Notes: a model not told the origin generated them from the sequence alone. 64,000 nt of DNA from Flaccisagitta enflata (GCA_965153355.1 OZ231126.1:65658001-65722000); one strand, 5' to 3'; numbered from the stretch's first letter, positions 12,885 through 24,652 are shown. Program-made: numbers and translations.

Positions 12885-12939
12885 TAGTACTTACCCACGT
12901 CTTCTCATCGTTTTCCGAATAGTCAGGGAGCTTAACGGC

Positions 12940-13470
12940 TGATTGGTTTGAAAATTTTAATAACAATGATTTGATTGATAAAAATGTCAATTTCGTCATT
13001 TTAGCCCATTTTTGGCCTGTTTTTGGTCTATCATGACCCCGGTATCAATGTCTAAAGTTTATTTGTCCTAGTTCTGACTGGATATAGTGAGATTTACAAA
13101 GGAATACCACGCATGAGTTTTAATTTTGACTATTTCAGGCTATTTTAACCTGTTATAGCCCCGATAACAGCTAAAGATCTCAATTAGTATATTTGACCTA
13201 GTTCTGACTGGAATGAGTGAGATTTGTAAAAAAATTCTTAATAACTATAATTTTTTTAAATAAAAATGTTAATTTTGATCATTTCAAACCATTTTTTGCC
13301 TGTTTTGGTCACGGTATCAGTTTTCAAAGCACACAATGAGTATATCTGACCTAGTTCTGACTGGATAGAATGAGATTGGCAAAAAAATTATTGATAATAA
13401 TGATCTTCTTGAGGAAAATGCCAATTTTAGCTATCTTAGGCTCGATACTTAATGCCATTTTTAGTCGCGT
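12940..13470. repeat. Diverged tandem repeat, period about 145 bp
   Basis: The string ccattttt.gcctgttttgg, then tgacctagttctgactggat and gagattt.caaa, recurs three to four times with substitutions and small indels. Non-coding. Confidence 0.6.
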
Positions 13471-13650
13471 GCTACGCGACTCTACACCCCGCTGTGTCGG
13501 TCGGTTGGACGGTCGGTCGGTCGCTTTTTACTTTTTCAGCGTTTTTGAGCTTTTTAACCATAAGGCTCTGGTCCAGATGCCCTAGTGACATTCTCTTGCA
13601 CTGCTCCTGCTCACCCCTACGCGCCTAGGGTAACCGACCTTGTTAAACAT
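13462..13650 (+). repeat. R1 dispersed repeat copy
   Basis: Begins ttagtcgcgtgctacgcgac with gtcggtcggt units and ends near accgaccttgtt. The left hairpin AGTCGCGTGC/GCGACT matches the copy at 32348. Confidence 0.65.
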
Positions 13651-13659
13651 AAATTTACT

Positions 13660-14620
13660 GCAGAACTTCTTTACCTCTGCACGTACTACCTAGGAAATAA
13701 TTATGGAATCAACTTCAACCATAGATATCTTGGCTTCTAAAAATGCTAAATAACTTTTTCAAAAAAGCAAATTAATCTACAACAAAAAATCTTTAAAATG
13801 AGTTCAATCTGGTTGCTGTAGCTCAAACCATTTAGAAATGACAAGCAAAAGAGTGAAAACTTTCATTTTCAAAATGGGTAGAAAAAAATGAAAACGATAG
13901 AAGACTAAAATTAGGGCTTTCTTCTGTTTGAGATATCTACGCTTCTAGACAGGCGAATAACTTTTTAAAAAAAAACAAATTTATCTACATTAAAAATTCT
14001 TCAAGATGAGCGCAATCTGGTTTCTGTGGCTTTAACCGTTTAGAAATAACAAGCAAAACAATGGAAACTATCCATTGAATGATAAACTGGCAATAACCGC
14101 TCACAGATGGCGGAGCAAAACACTAAAAATCTCTATGAAAGTCTTTATCAACCGCCCCCTAGCTGCAAAACTGAAGATATTAGCTAACAAATATGTCACA
14201 TGAAGTGCACATGCGATCAGTATCATAGTTTTAACAGAATTCGTTTGATAAATCAAATCGCACCCTTTTTGATTCCATAATTATTTCCTAGATAGTAGAA
14301 TGATTAGAATGTGGGTTTTAGACGCCAGAATCTGTGCATCAGAAGACAGAATCTATATATCAGAAGCCAGAATCTAGGTCTAAGGGGCCAAAATAATGGA
14401 ACTCAGACAAGAATTTAAGTTTTTTAGCCAGATTTAGACCATTTTGGTTGGATTTGGGTTATTTTGCTTGGATTTGGGCCATACAGTTTTGATAAAGGGT
14501 CCCAAAGGAGATGAAACCCTGACATTGGGGTAGGGGGAAAGACGTATGGATGGACATATGGATGAACATATTGACATATAGATGAAAAAATTCCTGTATT
14601 CTATTTGGAAACCGCTGCCC
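13660..14620. other. No gene; two diverged direct repeats and a minisatellite-like stretch
   Basis: Segments at about 13740-13920 and 13925-14080 are diverged copies of one another (shared agatatct.gcttcta and caaatt.atctacaa blocks). The stretch at 14330-14500 shares the string ccagaatctaggtctaaggg with one near 9220. Confidence 0.45.
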
Positions 14621-14709
14621 TTACCTCAGAAATATGCTTTTTTAGGGTCTCCAGCTGTAATAGGACGTAAGTGTGAATTAACAAAGCAAGATACATGGCT
14701 TCTTAAGTT

Positions 14710-14812
14710 GCGTGCGTTGCGTGCGTGCAATTCAAAAATGTGACCTACCGACCGACCGACCGACCTACCGACCGACACGGCACGGTTTAGAGTCGCGTGT
14801 CCGTGACTAAAA
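14710..14812 (-). repeat. R1 dispersed repeat copy, short
   Basis: Carries a (ccga)n core followed by tagagtcgcgtgtccgtgac and taaaaa, the reverse-oriented right half of R1. Confidence 0.65.
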
Positions 14813-14962
14813 ATCAAAGTGTGACTATACCTATGGTTGAGGAATGGGGAATGGAGATTAATGATTCTTTTTTTCCAGCCAATCATCAAATCGACGAGTT
14901 GTTTTCGGTCACCGTAACGTCATCCTCAAAAACAATGAGGATCGTTTTTGATAGCTTGCAGA

Positions 14963-15213
14963 GAAAGAAGAAGAAGAAGAAGAAGAAGAAGAAGAAGAAG
15001 AAGAAGAAGAAGAAGAAGAAGAAGAAGAAGAAGAAGAAGAAGAAGAAGAATGAGAAGAAGAAGAATGAGAAGAAGAAGAATGAGAAGAAGAAGAATGAAA
15101 AGAAGAAATAGAAGAAGAAGTTGAAGAAGAAGAAGAAGAAGAAGAAGAAGAAGAAGAAGAAGAAGAAGAAGAAGAAGAAGAAGAAGAAGAAGAAGAAGAA
15201 GAAGAAGAAGAAG

Positions 15214-15244
<31 letters not shown>

Positions 15245-15258
15245 GCAACAGCATCAGC

Positions 15259-15298
<40 letters not shown>

Positions 15299-15500
15299 TC
15301 AGCATCAGCAACAACAAGAAGAACAAGAAGAAGAGTAGGATGAGGAAGAAGAAAAAGAAAAAGAAAAAGAAAAAAAAGGAGAAAAACAACAGCAACATCA
15401 ACAGCAAGAAAAACAGCAATATCAACACCAACAACAACAAGAAAAACAAGAGAAACAAGAACAAGGAAGTGAACAGAGTGAATAAAAGAAAAAAAAAGAC
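14963..15500. repeat. (AAG)n / (AAC)n compound microsatellite
   Basis: Over 500 bp of AAG triplets with short blocks of AAC, AAT and AGC. It lies just downstream of the minus-strand exon ending at 15536, so it would read as (CTT)n in that gene's sense strand. Confidence 0.95.
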
Positions 15501-15535
15501 GACTAGAAAAAGGAAAAGAACGAAAATAAACAAAC

Positions 15536-16273
15536 TTGTGTACTCTCCGAATTTATGCTCTTGTCATCATGTGTCTTGGAGCGACTTGGTTGCAGAAACA
15601 AAGGAGACAGTGGTGGTGATTTGAGACGCGGTTGTGGGGCGAAACGATTCGCCGGGACATTTGAGGATTTGACTCGCCCACTTTTCCCGACAAATGACCC
15701 TGTTAATCCTGAGCTAACATTCACTACTCCTCCTCCTCCACCTCTCGCCTCTACGCCTTCCTCTTCCTCTTCTTCATCCAGACGATCTTCTTCGCTGATC
15801 TCGGAACCGTCCGTGCAGCCGGACGCCTTGAACAACTCATCGAAATTGATGTTGAGAAAATGTTTGAGAGGCTCGGCCACTTCCGTTTCGCTCTCGCTTT
15901 TCGCAGTGGGTTTGGAGACGCCGGTCAAGACGCTGATTTTACCGGATTGAGCGCCTTCATCGGCCGAAGATTCGCCCTCCTCAACAGCGGTTGAGCCGCT
16001 TACGGCACCACGCTTCTTATTCGCTTTTAATTTCTCCTTCCGTCTCTTTCTCTTTTTGCCCGAAGTGGCCGCCAGCAGCGCATTCACAGTAGATTCACCA
16101 CGAACCATTTCCGTTGCGGTGTTTGAGGCAAAACTAGGATCTACGGTCTCCATTTTAACGGGTTGTAAATTGTCGGAAGCGACGCCGTTACCGACAGCGC
16201 CGTTGGCCAGACGATGGTCAAGTGAAACTGGATTCGTAACCGACGGTGCCTCCTGATGCGGCGGCTGTTGCGT
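15536..16273 (-). CDS. Unidentified acidic/lysine-rich coding exon
   Basis: A 738-nt open segment with protein-like composition. In order it has a QQPPHQEAPSV start, a strongly basic patch (KKRKRRKEKLKANKKRG, a likely nuclear localisation signal), a Ser/Glu-rich stretch, LKHFLNINFDELFKASG, an acidic run ending in EEEEEEG, a Gly/Val stretch and a Pro/Arg-rich tail. It ends at a weak donor (GTTTGT) next to the AAG repeat. The upstream edge is unclear because no good acceptor precedes it. An adjoining frame at 16277-16470 is open and plausible (KKGPPFNWDFGD...DDEDDDNDR), so an unrecognised splice or an assembly indel may separate two parts of one gene. I do not recognise the family. Confidence 0.5.
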
Positions 16274-16276
16274 TCA

Positions 16277-16470
16277 TTTCATCTGTCATTGTCGTCATCC
16301 TCATCATCTCCGTCATGGATCGTCATCCCAAGGGGCGATTTGGAGGACGCCGACGCTGCGTCGCCGAAATCCCAATTAAAAGGCGGCCCCTTCTTGACGC
16401 TGTCGGGCAGCGTGCATCCGTTTTGAGAGCGCGTCATAATGATGATGACGTAGCACAGCTTGTATAACAA
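16277..16470 (-). CDS. Possible adjoining exon of the unidentified minus-strand gene
   Basis: Open frame reading TRSQNGCTLPDSVKKGPPFN, then WDFGDAASASSKSPLGM and an acidic end, stopping at TGA at 16277. It sits immediately upstream of the exon at 16273 in a different frame. Composition fits the neighbouring exon, but I cannot define the splice sites. Confidence 0.35.
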
Positions 16471-16476
16471 CAACAA

Positions 16477-16556
<80 letters not shown>

Positions 16557-16560
16557 GCAA
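16470..16560. repeat. (CAA)n/(CGA)n microsatellite
   Basis: Triplets caa and cga in blocks for about 90 bp. Confidence 0.9.
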
Positions 16561-16730
16561 CAACTTTTGAAACAAGTCAAAACAATGTCAAAGACTAACG
16601 GCTGCGTCGACTTGCATCCCAACATTCATTGGCTTCGTACGCACAATCAAAAACAAACTACTGGCAACTTCTTGGGAAGCAGGATGCTATTCAAAGTAGA
16701 CAAGGCGTCATTGATGCCTAGGACGACGGT

Positions 16731-16780
<50 letters not shown>

Positions 16781-16977
16781 GATTTGCCAATTTTTCTGGC
16801 TTCTCTCTACTTCTTTATGATTGAAAATGCGTTTCAGGCTGTTTGACTGTTTCCCTGCCCATTTGTCTGCCTGACTCTCGCTTTGTCTCACTGTCACTAT
16901 CAGTCTGTCGGTCTGGCTGTCTGTTTGTGTCGTACGTTCTTCTTGCTTAATTTTGTAGAAACCTACAGTGATGGTTC

Positions 16978-17372
16978 ATTTTTTTTCTTCTTTTTTTTTC
17001 TTCTTTTCCTTTTTTCTTCTTTTTCTTCTTATTCTTTTTTTTTTCTTTTTTTCTTCTGTTTCTTTTTTTCATTTTTTTCACTTTTTCTTTTTTCTTCTTT
17101 TCTCTTCTTCTTTCTTTCTCTCCTTTCTTTTCTTTTCTTTCTTTTCTTTCTTTCTTTCTTCTTTCTTTTCTTTTCTTCCTTTCTTTTTTCTTTTCTTTCT
17201 TTATTTTCTTCTTTTTCTTCTTCTTTCTCTTTTGTCTCTTCTTTTCCTTTTTCTTTTTCTTTTCTTTTTTCCACTTCCACTCTTTTTCTTCCTTTCTTTC
17301 TTTTTTCTTTCTTTCTTTCTTTTCTTTTCTTTTTCTTTCTTTCTTTTCTTCTTTCTTTTTCTTTTCTTTTTT
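16978..17372. repeat. Polypyrimidine (TTC/TTTC/TTTTC) tract
   Basis: About 395 bp of T and C only, in irregular TTC, TTTC and TTTTC units, ending where an R1 copy begins. Confidence 0.95.
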
Positions 17373-17552
17373 AGTCGCTGCCTAGCGACTCTATAAGAGG
17401 GTCTGTAGTATGTATGTATGTATAGGGAACGCGAAAATTTAATGACGCGAAATCGACTGAAAAACGGATTTCTGACTATCACAGCTCCTACCTGGCGTGC
17501 CCCTGCCCACCAGCAGCGACTACGGATTGGCCGTGTATCCGGCCTTGTTCTT
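17373..17552 (+). repeat. R1 dispersed repeat copy
   Basis: Begins tagtcgctgcctagcgactc and tataagagggtctgt, lacks most of the tcggt core, and ends gcgactacggattggccgtg followed by tatccggccttgtt. Confidence 0.75.
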
Positions 17553-17666
17553 TTTCTTTTTCTTTTTTTTCTTCTTCGTCTTCTTCTTTTTTCTTCTTTT
17601 CCCTCTAGCCTCTTTTTCTTTCTAGTTTTCATCCCGTCTTTTTTTTCTCTCCACACAACTTTACAG

Positions 17667-17879
17667 ACGATCGTTACGTCCAGCTTCCAACTCAAAGTGT
17701 CCATGTGTTCGATGGTCATTTTGGAACTTCTCGACGGGATATCAAATCCGCATCTGCTTTACTCGCTTCGCCGGAAGGTAACGTGCGCCGAGACGCGATT
17801 TAACGTGACCTACGCCGCGCAAAACGTATTCACGGAGCAGGCTAATAATCTCAGGGATGCAGTCACCAAATCCGTACAG
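17667..17879 (+). CDS. Candidate Rel-homology-domain exon (NF-kB p100/p105 type)
   Basis: A 213-nt exon of 71 codons, phase 0 at both ends. The acceptor is ccacacaactttacag and the donor CAG|GTACAG (an alternative donor lies 6 nt on). The reading SFQLKVSMCSMVILELLDG, then NPHLLYSLRRK and FNVTYAAQNVFTEQANNLRD plus AVTKSV can be laid against the second half of the NF-kB Rel homology N-domain (VxVxLVT...HxHSLVGK...FANLGILHVTKKKV). The match is in pattern rather than strong identity. The ankyrin exons that follow on the same strand would fit a p105/Relish-like protein, an NF-kB precursor that retains its own inhibitor. The alternative is an unrelated helical protein. An HMM search would settle it. 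Confidence 0.35.
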
Positions 17880-17894
17880 GTACAGGTGACGGAT

Positions 17895-17899
17895 AATGA

Positions 17900-17932
<33 letters not shown>

Positions 17933-17994
17933 CGTTGATGATTGGTAACGACGATGAATGGTGACAACGATGATTGGTGATGATGATGATAATA

Positions 17995-18083
<89 letters not shown>
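17895..18083. repeat. (GAT)n microsatellite
   Basis: Two blocks of GAT triplets (17897-17935 and 17974-18083) separated by related degenerate sequence. Confidence 0.95.
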
Positions 18084-18086
<3 letters not shown>

Positions 18087-18089
18087 ATT

Positions 18090-18095
18090 TTATCG

Positions 18096-18129
<34 letters not shown>

Positions 18130-18178
18130 CTCTTTCTCTCTTTCTTTCTTTCTTTCTTTCTCTCTTTCTCTCTTTCTT

Positions 18179-18241
<63 letters not shown>
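18090..18241. repeat. (TTTC)n microsatellite
   Basis: About 150 bp of TTTC units with a few TCTC and TATC variants. It ends about 30 bp before the acceptor of the candidate exon at 18275 and could extend its pyrimidine tract. Confidence 0.95.
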
Positions 18242-18274
18242 GTCCTAAATTCCTTTCACCACCTTCTATTCCAG

Positions 18275-18388
18275 ATCCTCGTAGAATACGCTCCGGAGAA
18301 GCCTTTCCTGGTATTCGATGATCAAAGAAGGCAGTCTGCTACCCTTGACTTGCTCAAAATTGGCAAACCTTCATCTATTCATGACTGA
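18275..18388 (+). CDS. Candidate exon following the Rel-like exon
   Basis: After a clear acceptor (accttctattccag) the phase-0 frame reads ILVEYAPEKPFLVFDDQRRQ for 37 codons and then meets TGA. It is in phase with the exon at 17667-17879. The frame shifted by one is open far beyond (RRRTAHRLPTNSYG, then an 11-residue glycine run and a Ser/Thr stretch to 18686, where a strong GTAAGT donor lies). A Gly-rich hinge is also typical after the Rel domain in p105. Whether the real gene uses an unseen splice, or the sequence has a one-base error here, cannot be told by eye. Confidence 0.3.
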   Translation: MLVEYAPEKPFLVFDDQRRQSATLDLLKIGKPSSIHD

Positions 18389-18389
18389 C

Positions 18390-19148
18390 AGACGCAGAAC
18401 GGCGCATAGACTGCCTACTAATTCATATGGCAGAAGAGGTGGCGGCGGTGGAGGAGGAGGCGGCGGCGGTTACACTCCATCCACCACCACCATCTACACG
18501 CAGCTAAAAATACTTCGGCGGCATCACAATTCCTCTATCGTCAGTCAAGCTCTATCACTCGTTAGTGATCAACGAAGAAGTCGACGTCGTCGATTACGGA
18601 GAAGCCGTGTTGCCCCAACCTGCCGTCACATGGATCCTTCGAAAGGGTGGCCAATGGAGTTGACGATCCGCATAACGTCGCCATCGGTAAGTCGGCCGCG
18701 CTGCGCCATTTCCGGCTGACATGGCGCGATCACGGCGCTAAGTTGTGTCAAGTTGTTAATAACTGCGGAACGACGGCGCGGGATTTGTGGAACACGAAAT
18801 TGGCGGGCGTTGTGATTTCCGTGCCACATAAACCAGTCTGGTCCGGAAGTGAGGAACAAATGACAATTCGCGCGCGAGGGAATTATCGTGGAAATCACGA
18901 GTGTTGTCTTATCCACCGCTGGTTCTTCGAGGGAGAGTAATTGGACGATCACTATCAAACGCTCAAAAGGATCATCAGCGTGAACACTTTCGGTGTGCGT
19001 CCCTCGCAACGAATTTGGCCGGGATCGATTCACGGTGGCCCTCTGTCATTTTGGGGCGTTGGTTCGAATCCATTGGATAATTTGCAGCATATTTACTCCG
19101 CCGTTTCGGCGGACGCCACTATTCACTTTGAATGCATCTCAAACATAG
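18390..19148 (+). CDS. Unresolved coding-like region upstream of the ankyrin exons
   Basis: The composition is GC-richer and codon-like compared with the flanks. A GTAAGT donor follows 18686 and a GTAAAA donor follows 19148. From about 18640 one frame runs to 19148 with a single TAA at 18938-18940 (KLAGVVISVPHKPVWSGSEE before the stop, then TLKRIISVNTFGVRP after it). Two other frames are open over parts. I cannot choose exons or assign a domain. A weak resemblance to the second Rel (IPT) domain around VWSGSEE is noted but not relied on. Confidence 0.25.
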
Positions 19149-19642
19149 GTAAAATTGTATTACAACTGATGGGTTATAACAGATGTTGAGATGTACAAAT
19201 TAACCAACCGACTGACCATTCATTTATCCGATGTATAAATTGTTTGATCCAGTTCCTTAAATTTCTCATAGTCACAAGAAAGTAGAAAAATGGTTTTCAC
19301 CAGTTATGCATAGCTATTCTTGTTTTCCAACTCGTATTTTTAGACGACATCTTTGAAGAGCGACCTGTCAGGGAAATGACAACTCAGTATATCTTTAGGA
19401 AAGTTTCCATCGTGTCACGTGAGAATAAGAAAGACGATTGTGTGTGTTGAGCCGTTGACAATAGATAAATACTTTGCTGCTAAATGGCAATCTGAACCAC
19501 AGAGAGACCAAACGTGGATTAGTGAATTGAGCGTCACTGTTGCGGCCAGTCAGGTTTCACGTCATAATCCAGTCTAGTACGTTAAGTCTTTAGAGCGAGG
19601 TCCGGTCTCCTAGAGGATTTTATGGATCTAATTCCTTTTCAG

Positions 19643-19822
19643 GTTCGGAGGTTCACGACACGACGGACGCAAACAGTCGTACGATTCTCCATCTGTTGGC
19701 GGAAATCAAAAACTTGTCCTTGCACCAAAAAGTGGCGGATGTGGCCTACGCCATCTTGAAGCACTGCGGAGGAAATATTGTGGACTTCCAGGATGGACAG
19801 CAGAGAACCGCGCTGCATGAAG
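19643..19822 (+). CDS. Ankyrin-repeat protein, exon A1
   Basis: A 180-nt exon with acceptor ctaattccttttcag and donor AAG|GTTTGG, leaving in phase 1. It reads ANSRTILHLLAEIKN, then LHQKVADVAYAILKHCGGNI and DFQDGQQRTALHE, with the ankyrin signatures LHLLA and RTALHE. The first helix pair and the inter-repeat spacing are typical of NF-kB/I-kappaB-type arrays but also of other ankyrin proteins. It joins A2 in phase. Confidence 0.7.
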
Positions 19823-19838
19823 GTTTGGATGGTTGTGG

Positions 19839-19870
<32 letters not shown>

Positions 19871-20029
19871 GGTGTTGGTGTTGTAACTTTTGTTTTTTTT
19901 TCTTTCTTACCTAAGAATATGGTGCTATTAGTTGTTGATAATGATACGACCGTTGCCTATTAATTTTTAGTAATAATCACAAGCTCATTGCCAAATCCTC
20001 AAAAATTCTCTTTCTTCTAACATAAACAG

Positions 20030-20200
20030 CCAACGAAAGCAACAACGGCATTTCAGTGGCGACGCTTAGTCGTTATGGCGCCAGCGTCAACATCCGGGAT
20101 TGCAGAAGGAACACTCCAATATTTGACGCCATCGGACGAGGACATACGGAATGCGTCAGGGAAATGCTCAAAAGCCAAGGATATCAATCTCAGTGCAAGG
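20030..20200 (+). CDS. Ankyrin-repeat protein, exon A2
   Basis: Acceptor cttctaacataaacag, donor GTGAAT. The codon split with A1 (G|CC) restores ALHEANESNNGISVATLSRY, followed by GASVNIRDCRRNTPIFDAIG and RGHTECVREMLKSQ, one and a half ankyrin repeats. The exon leaves in phase 1 while A3 begins in phase 0, so either an exon between 20200 and 21205 is missed or one of these splice sites is wrong. Confidence 0.65.
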
Positions 20201-20280
20201 GTGAATAGCCGCAAAAGCGTTAGATGGTCAGCGGTACCCGTTGCCCCAATGTAAATGTATGAGGATGTGTGTGGGTGAGA

Positions 20281-20955
20281 GGGGCAGCAGCCCCAAAGGG
20301 GCCGATAACCTATGCTTGGTAAGTTTGAAGGTTCTTGACTGGGATTTGAGCCACAATGCTTGGATGAGCTTTCAGGCTTGGATTTAAGCCTTGAGGCTAG
20401 GATTTGAGCCTTGAGGCTGTTATTTGAGCCTCAAGACTGATTTGAGCCTTGAGGCTGGGATCTGAGGCCTAAGGCTTGGGTTTGAGCCATGAGTCCATGA
20501 TTTGAGCCTTGAGGCTGGAATTTGAGCCTTGAGACTGGGATTTGATCCTCGAGGATGGGTTTTGAGCCATGAGGCTAAGATTTGAGCCTCAAGATTGGAA
20601 TGTGAGCCTGGAGACTGGGATTTGAGCCTCAAGACTGGGATTTGAGCCTCAAGACTGAGATTTGAGCCTCAAGACTGAGATTTCAGGCTTGAAACTAGGA
20701 TTTGGGCCTTGAGGTTGGGATTTGAGCCTCTAGGTTGGGATTTGAGCCTCAAGAGTGGGGATTTGAGCCCCAAGGCTGAGATTTGAGCTTCAAGGCTGGA
20801 ACTTAGGCCTTGAGGCTAGAATTTGGGCCTCGAGACTAGGATTTAGGCCTCAAGGCTGGGATATGAGCTTCAAAGGGGGTAGACGGACGTACGGAGAAGG
20901 AGAAATTTCCCCTAAGTGTGAAAGCATAAGTCATTGGCCCCTTCAGGGCCGCTGC
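20281..20955. repeat. R2 element: minisatellite between inverted repeats
   Basis: The left arm ggcagcagccccaaaggggc, then cgataacctatgctt, is inverted at the right end (aagcataagtcattggcccc, then ttcagggccgctgccc). Between them lie about 25 units of a 20-21-bp repeat (gatttgagcctcaagactgg type). Just left lies the associated motif tggtcagcggtacccgttgc. The element sits within the intron between A2 and A3. Confidence 0.75.
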
Positions 20956-20976
20956 CCAAAAGCGAAAAAAAAAGAT

Positions 20977-21110
20977 TTTGTGGTTGTGGTTGTTGTGGTT
21001 TATGTGGTTGTTGTGGTTGTTGTGGTTGTTGTGGTTGTTGTGGTTGTTGTGGTTGTTGTGGTTGTTGTGGTTGTTGTTGTTGTTGTTGTTGTTGTTGTTG
21101 CTGTTCCTGT
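20977..21110. repeat. (TGTGGT)n/(TGT)n microsatellite
   Basis: Units tgtggt and tgt for about 130 bp, ending roughly 95 bp before the acceptor of exon A3. Confidence 0.95.
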
Positions 21111-21205
21111 GGTTGTTGTCGATGACTATGGTTGTTGACAATGACGACAATGGTGACGATAACGACGATAATGATGACAAAGCGTCTCTCCCAATTTCTC
21201 TCCAG

Positions 21206-21555
21206 AACTCCTACTCGTACACGCCTTTGCACATCGCCATCGTCGCGGGCAGTCTTCCGTGCACGCGTCTCTTGGGCACTTCCGGCGCAGACACGCGCTT
21301 ACGTGCAAAACGCGGACGCACTTGTCTCCATTTAGCCGCGCGTGACACGCATTTCCACGTGTTGGATCATTTGTTGATGTCGTTGTCGTTGGCGCGTGAT
21401 GACGTCAACGCCGGAAGGGAGGAAGATGGCGCGACGCCGTTAATGACGGCGTTACGGAATTACGACGTGATCATGAGCGAGGATCCTCGAGTTGGGTGCG
21501 AGAGACTCGGCGCTACCATTGCTGTGTTATTACGACATGGCGCCGATGCAAACAG
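21206..21555 (+). CDS. Ankyrin-repeat protein, exon A3
   Basis: A 350-nt exon with acceptor ccaatttctctccag and donor AG|GTAGCA. It encodes at least three ankyrin repeats: YSYTPLHIAIVAGSLPCTRL, then GRTCLHLAARDTHFHVLDHL and DGATPLMTALRNYD, ending LLRHGADANR. The TPLH, LHLAA and GADAN signatures are canonical. It leaves in phase 2 and joins A4 exactly (AAC AG|G AGC). Confidence 0.85.
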
Positions 21556-21739
21556 GTAGCAGAGGAGTGTGTGTTGCTTGCTGGGAGTGTGGACGATTAC
21601 GGGGCTTTCTTTTTCTCTCTTTCTTCGCTTTCTTTTCTTTGATTTATTTTGACTTTTTTTTTTTGGTGAATTTTCTTTGTAAATTACATAACATCGCTCC
21701 TGTTTTGCATCCACACTTTTTATGAATCCGTCAATTCTC

Positions 21740-22387
<648 letters not shown>

Positions 22388-22563
22388 GAGCGACGCTTTT
22401 GAAGAGACTTCAGCAACTGTGGCGGTGACGAAGCGATTATGGTGGTTGGTTCGTCTGTTAGTTTCAGCTGGTGGCGAAGTAGACAAAACAACCCTTAAGA
22501 GACAATTACAGCCCATGTTCATCGTAGTCAAAAGAAAAGACACCGGCCAAGTTGGTGTTGGCA
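22388..22563 (+). CDS. Ankyrin-repeat protein, exon A4
   Basis: A 176-nt exon between the (TC)n acceptor and a GTGAGT donor. It reads SDAFEETSATVAVTKRLWWL, then VRLLVSAGGEVDKTTLKRQL and QPMFIVVKRKDTG, a degenerate final ankyrin helix pair followed by a non-repeat tail. It leaves in phase 1. I could not find the next exon with confidence, although an open frame at about 22625-22850 (ASPSRSPVHTRYIAQIENYT) looks protein-like. Confidence 0.7.
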
Positions 22564-22854
22564 GTGAGTGGTGATGATGGCAACGCTAATGTTACAAACG
22601 CTGAAAATGGCGCTAAGACAAATGATGACTATACTATTCAAGAGACGACGAAAACAATGGTAGCAACGAGGTTTTAGCGTCGAAACAATTTGCATCTCCG
22701 AGCCGCTCGCCAGTACATACCCGCTACATCGCTCAAATTGAAAACTATACCAATTCGTCCGCGGTAGCGTCAGTATCAGCGTCTGCATCGACGGCGTCAT
22801 TACATTTAAATTCTGAGTTAGTTGATTACATGTCCTTCGTTTTTACAAGTATAG

Positions 22855-23309
<455 letters not shown>

Positions 23310-23377
23310 TGACAGACACAAAGAAACGACCATAATTTCAGCCTCAAGTCCTAATCTTATCATCGCCGACTCACCCT

Positions 23378-23529
23378 TCAGATTCCGGTTCTAGAGGTCC
23401 CAACGACATCGACATCATCCCGATCTACTGCTTCCTGCTCGGACTCGTCGTCGGCGGATTCGTCATCGTCAAATTCGTCATCGCCGGACTCATCATCGTC
23501 AGACTCGTTGGTTATGTGCTCATCAAACA
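23378..23529 (-). CDS. Candidate minus-strand acidic exon with 15-bp repeats
   Basis: On the minus strand an excellent acceptor (tttcctctgtctgcacatcttccag) opens a frame with four pentapeptide units (SDDDE, SGDDE, FDDDE, SADDE), then SEQEAVDRDDVDVVGTSRTG, I and TGA. A GTGAGT donor follows a few bases later. The four 15-bp units differ mostly at third positions of this frame, which supports translation on this strand. If real it is a small terminal exon of an acidic protein I cannot identify, nested in an intron of the Tudor gene. The opposite-strand reading is discussed under rejected items. Confidence 0.4.
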
Positions 23530-23852
23530 CTGGAAGATGTGCAGACAGAGGAAAGCCAACGCAGGTCAGGAAAGGGACCAGTGCTAACAAGTGTTTAGAA
23601 ACAAGTACACTAAAGCACCACTAGAACGAACCCGCTTATAATGCATCCCCGCTTATATGGTATAAAACTTGTAGTTCCACAAGAAATTTTATTAGTTATT
23701 TCTTTATTAGCAATGAGGTAGCTTCACTATAAAGCAGAATTTTGTCCAATCGTCCTGACAAGCGCTCAAGTGAGACTGTATCAAGGACCAGTAACAGATA
23801 AAATTTGTTGGTCCCCTAAAATCAACACCCCTTTTTCATTTTCCTTGAAAAG

Positions 23853-24141
23853 GTTGTCACGGAAGCGGAATCGATGCCGCCACCTCTTGTTCTACCATCG
23901 CCGGAAGTTTGGACCGGCCTCGAGGTCCCAAAATCCTATCAACCAACCTATCTCCCACCAACACGATTCATAGTTCGACGGCGGTCGTCTGACGCAGATT
24001 TTAGACGGATGGATACCAACCTCAACCATCATTACCACGGATCGCAATTTATCAACCTTAAAGTTGAGACGAATCTTTTCGCGGCATTTGTTCTCGACGT
24101 TCAGGGATGGGCCCGAGTGAAGATAAAATCTTCTTTTGGAG
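23853..24141 (+). CDS. Extended Tudor domain, N-terminal part (TDRKH/Papi-like)
   Basis: A 289-nt exon with acceptor ccctttttcattttccttgaaaag and donor GGAG|GTATAA. It reads LPPTRFIVRRRSSDADFRRM, then DTNLNHHYHG and INLKVETNLFAAFVLDVQGW plus ARVKI, the layout of the staphylococcal-nuclease-like half of an extended Tudor domain (F.VQ...L..L...Y....V.V...CAA....GW.RA.V). Such proteins bind dimethyl-arginine on PIWI proteins in the piRNA pathway. The exon leaves in phase 1 while the next Tudor exon expects phase 2, so a missed exon or another donor is likely. Confidence 0.6.
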
Positions 24142-24348
24142 GTATAAGTCTGTGATCCATTAGCACGACAGAAACAACCCTCCCCTTAGATGCAACTCCA
24201 TTAATTTCCTGCTTATATTCTGCTTATATTGTCTATCGCTAATTGATGTGCATCCACGCTTATCTCTTGGTCGCTTGGTTATGCAAAGGTTAAAAACCGC
24301 GCAAAACATACCATTTTTGGAGTCTTTACTCATCACTCATTCCTACAT

Positions 24349-24349
<1 letters not shown>

Positions 24350-24412
<63 letters not shown>

Positions 24413-24492
24413 GCTTTCTTTCTTTCTTTCCTTCTCTCTTTCTCTCTTTCTTTCCTTCTTTCTTTCTTTCTTTCTGTCTTTTTTTCTTTCTG

Positions 24493-24576
<84 letters not shown>

Positions 24577-24620
24577 TTATTCTTTCGTTATTTCTTTCTT
24601 TCGTTATTTCTTTCGCTATT

Positions 24621-24652
<32 letters not shown>

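Noticed and set aside
14797-15624. Lysine/asparagine and phenylalanine/leucine frames over the (AAG)n(AAC)n tract
   Set aside because: Pure trinucleotide repeat translation.
23381-23556. Plus-strand reading like the transmembrane and juxtamembrane part of a p75/NGFR-type receptor (IIPIYCFLLGLVV...KHWKMCRQRKANAG)
   Set aside because: The hydrophobic stretch is the antisense of an acidic DDE repeat whose changes lie at minus-strand third positions, and the minus strand has the better splice signals. The exit phase also does not fit the next plus-strand exon.
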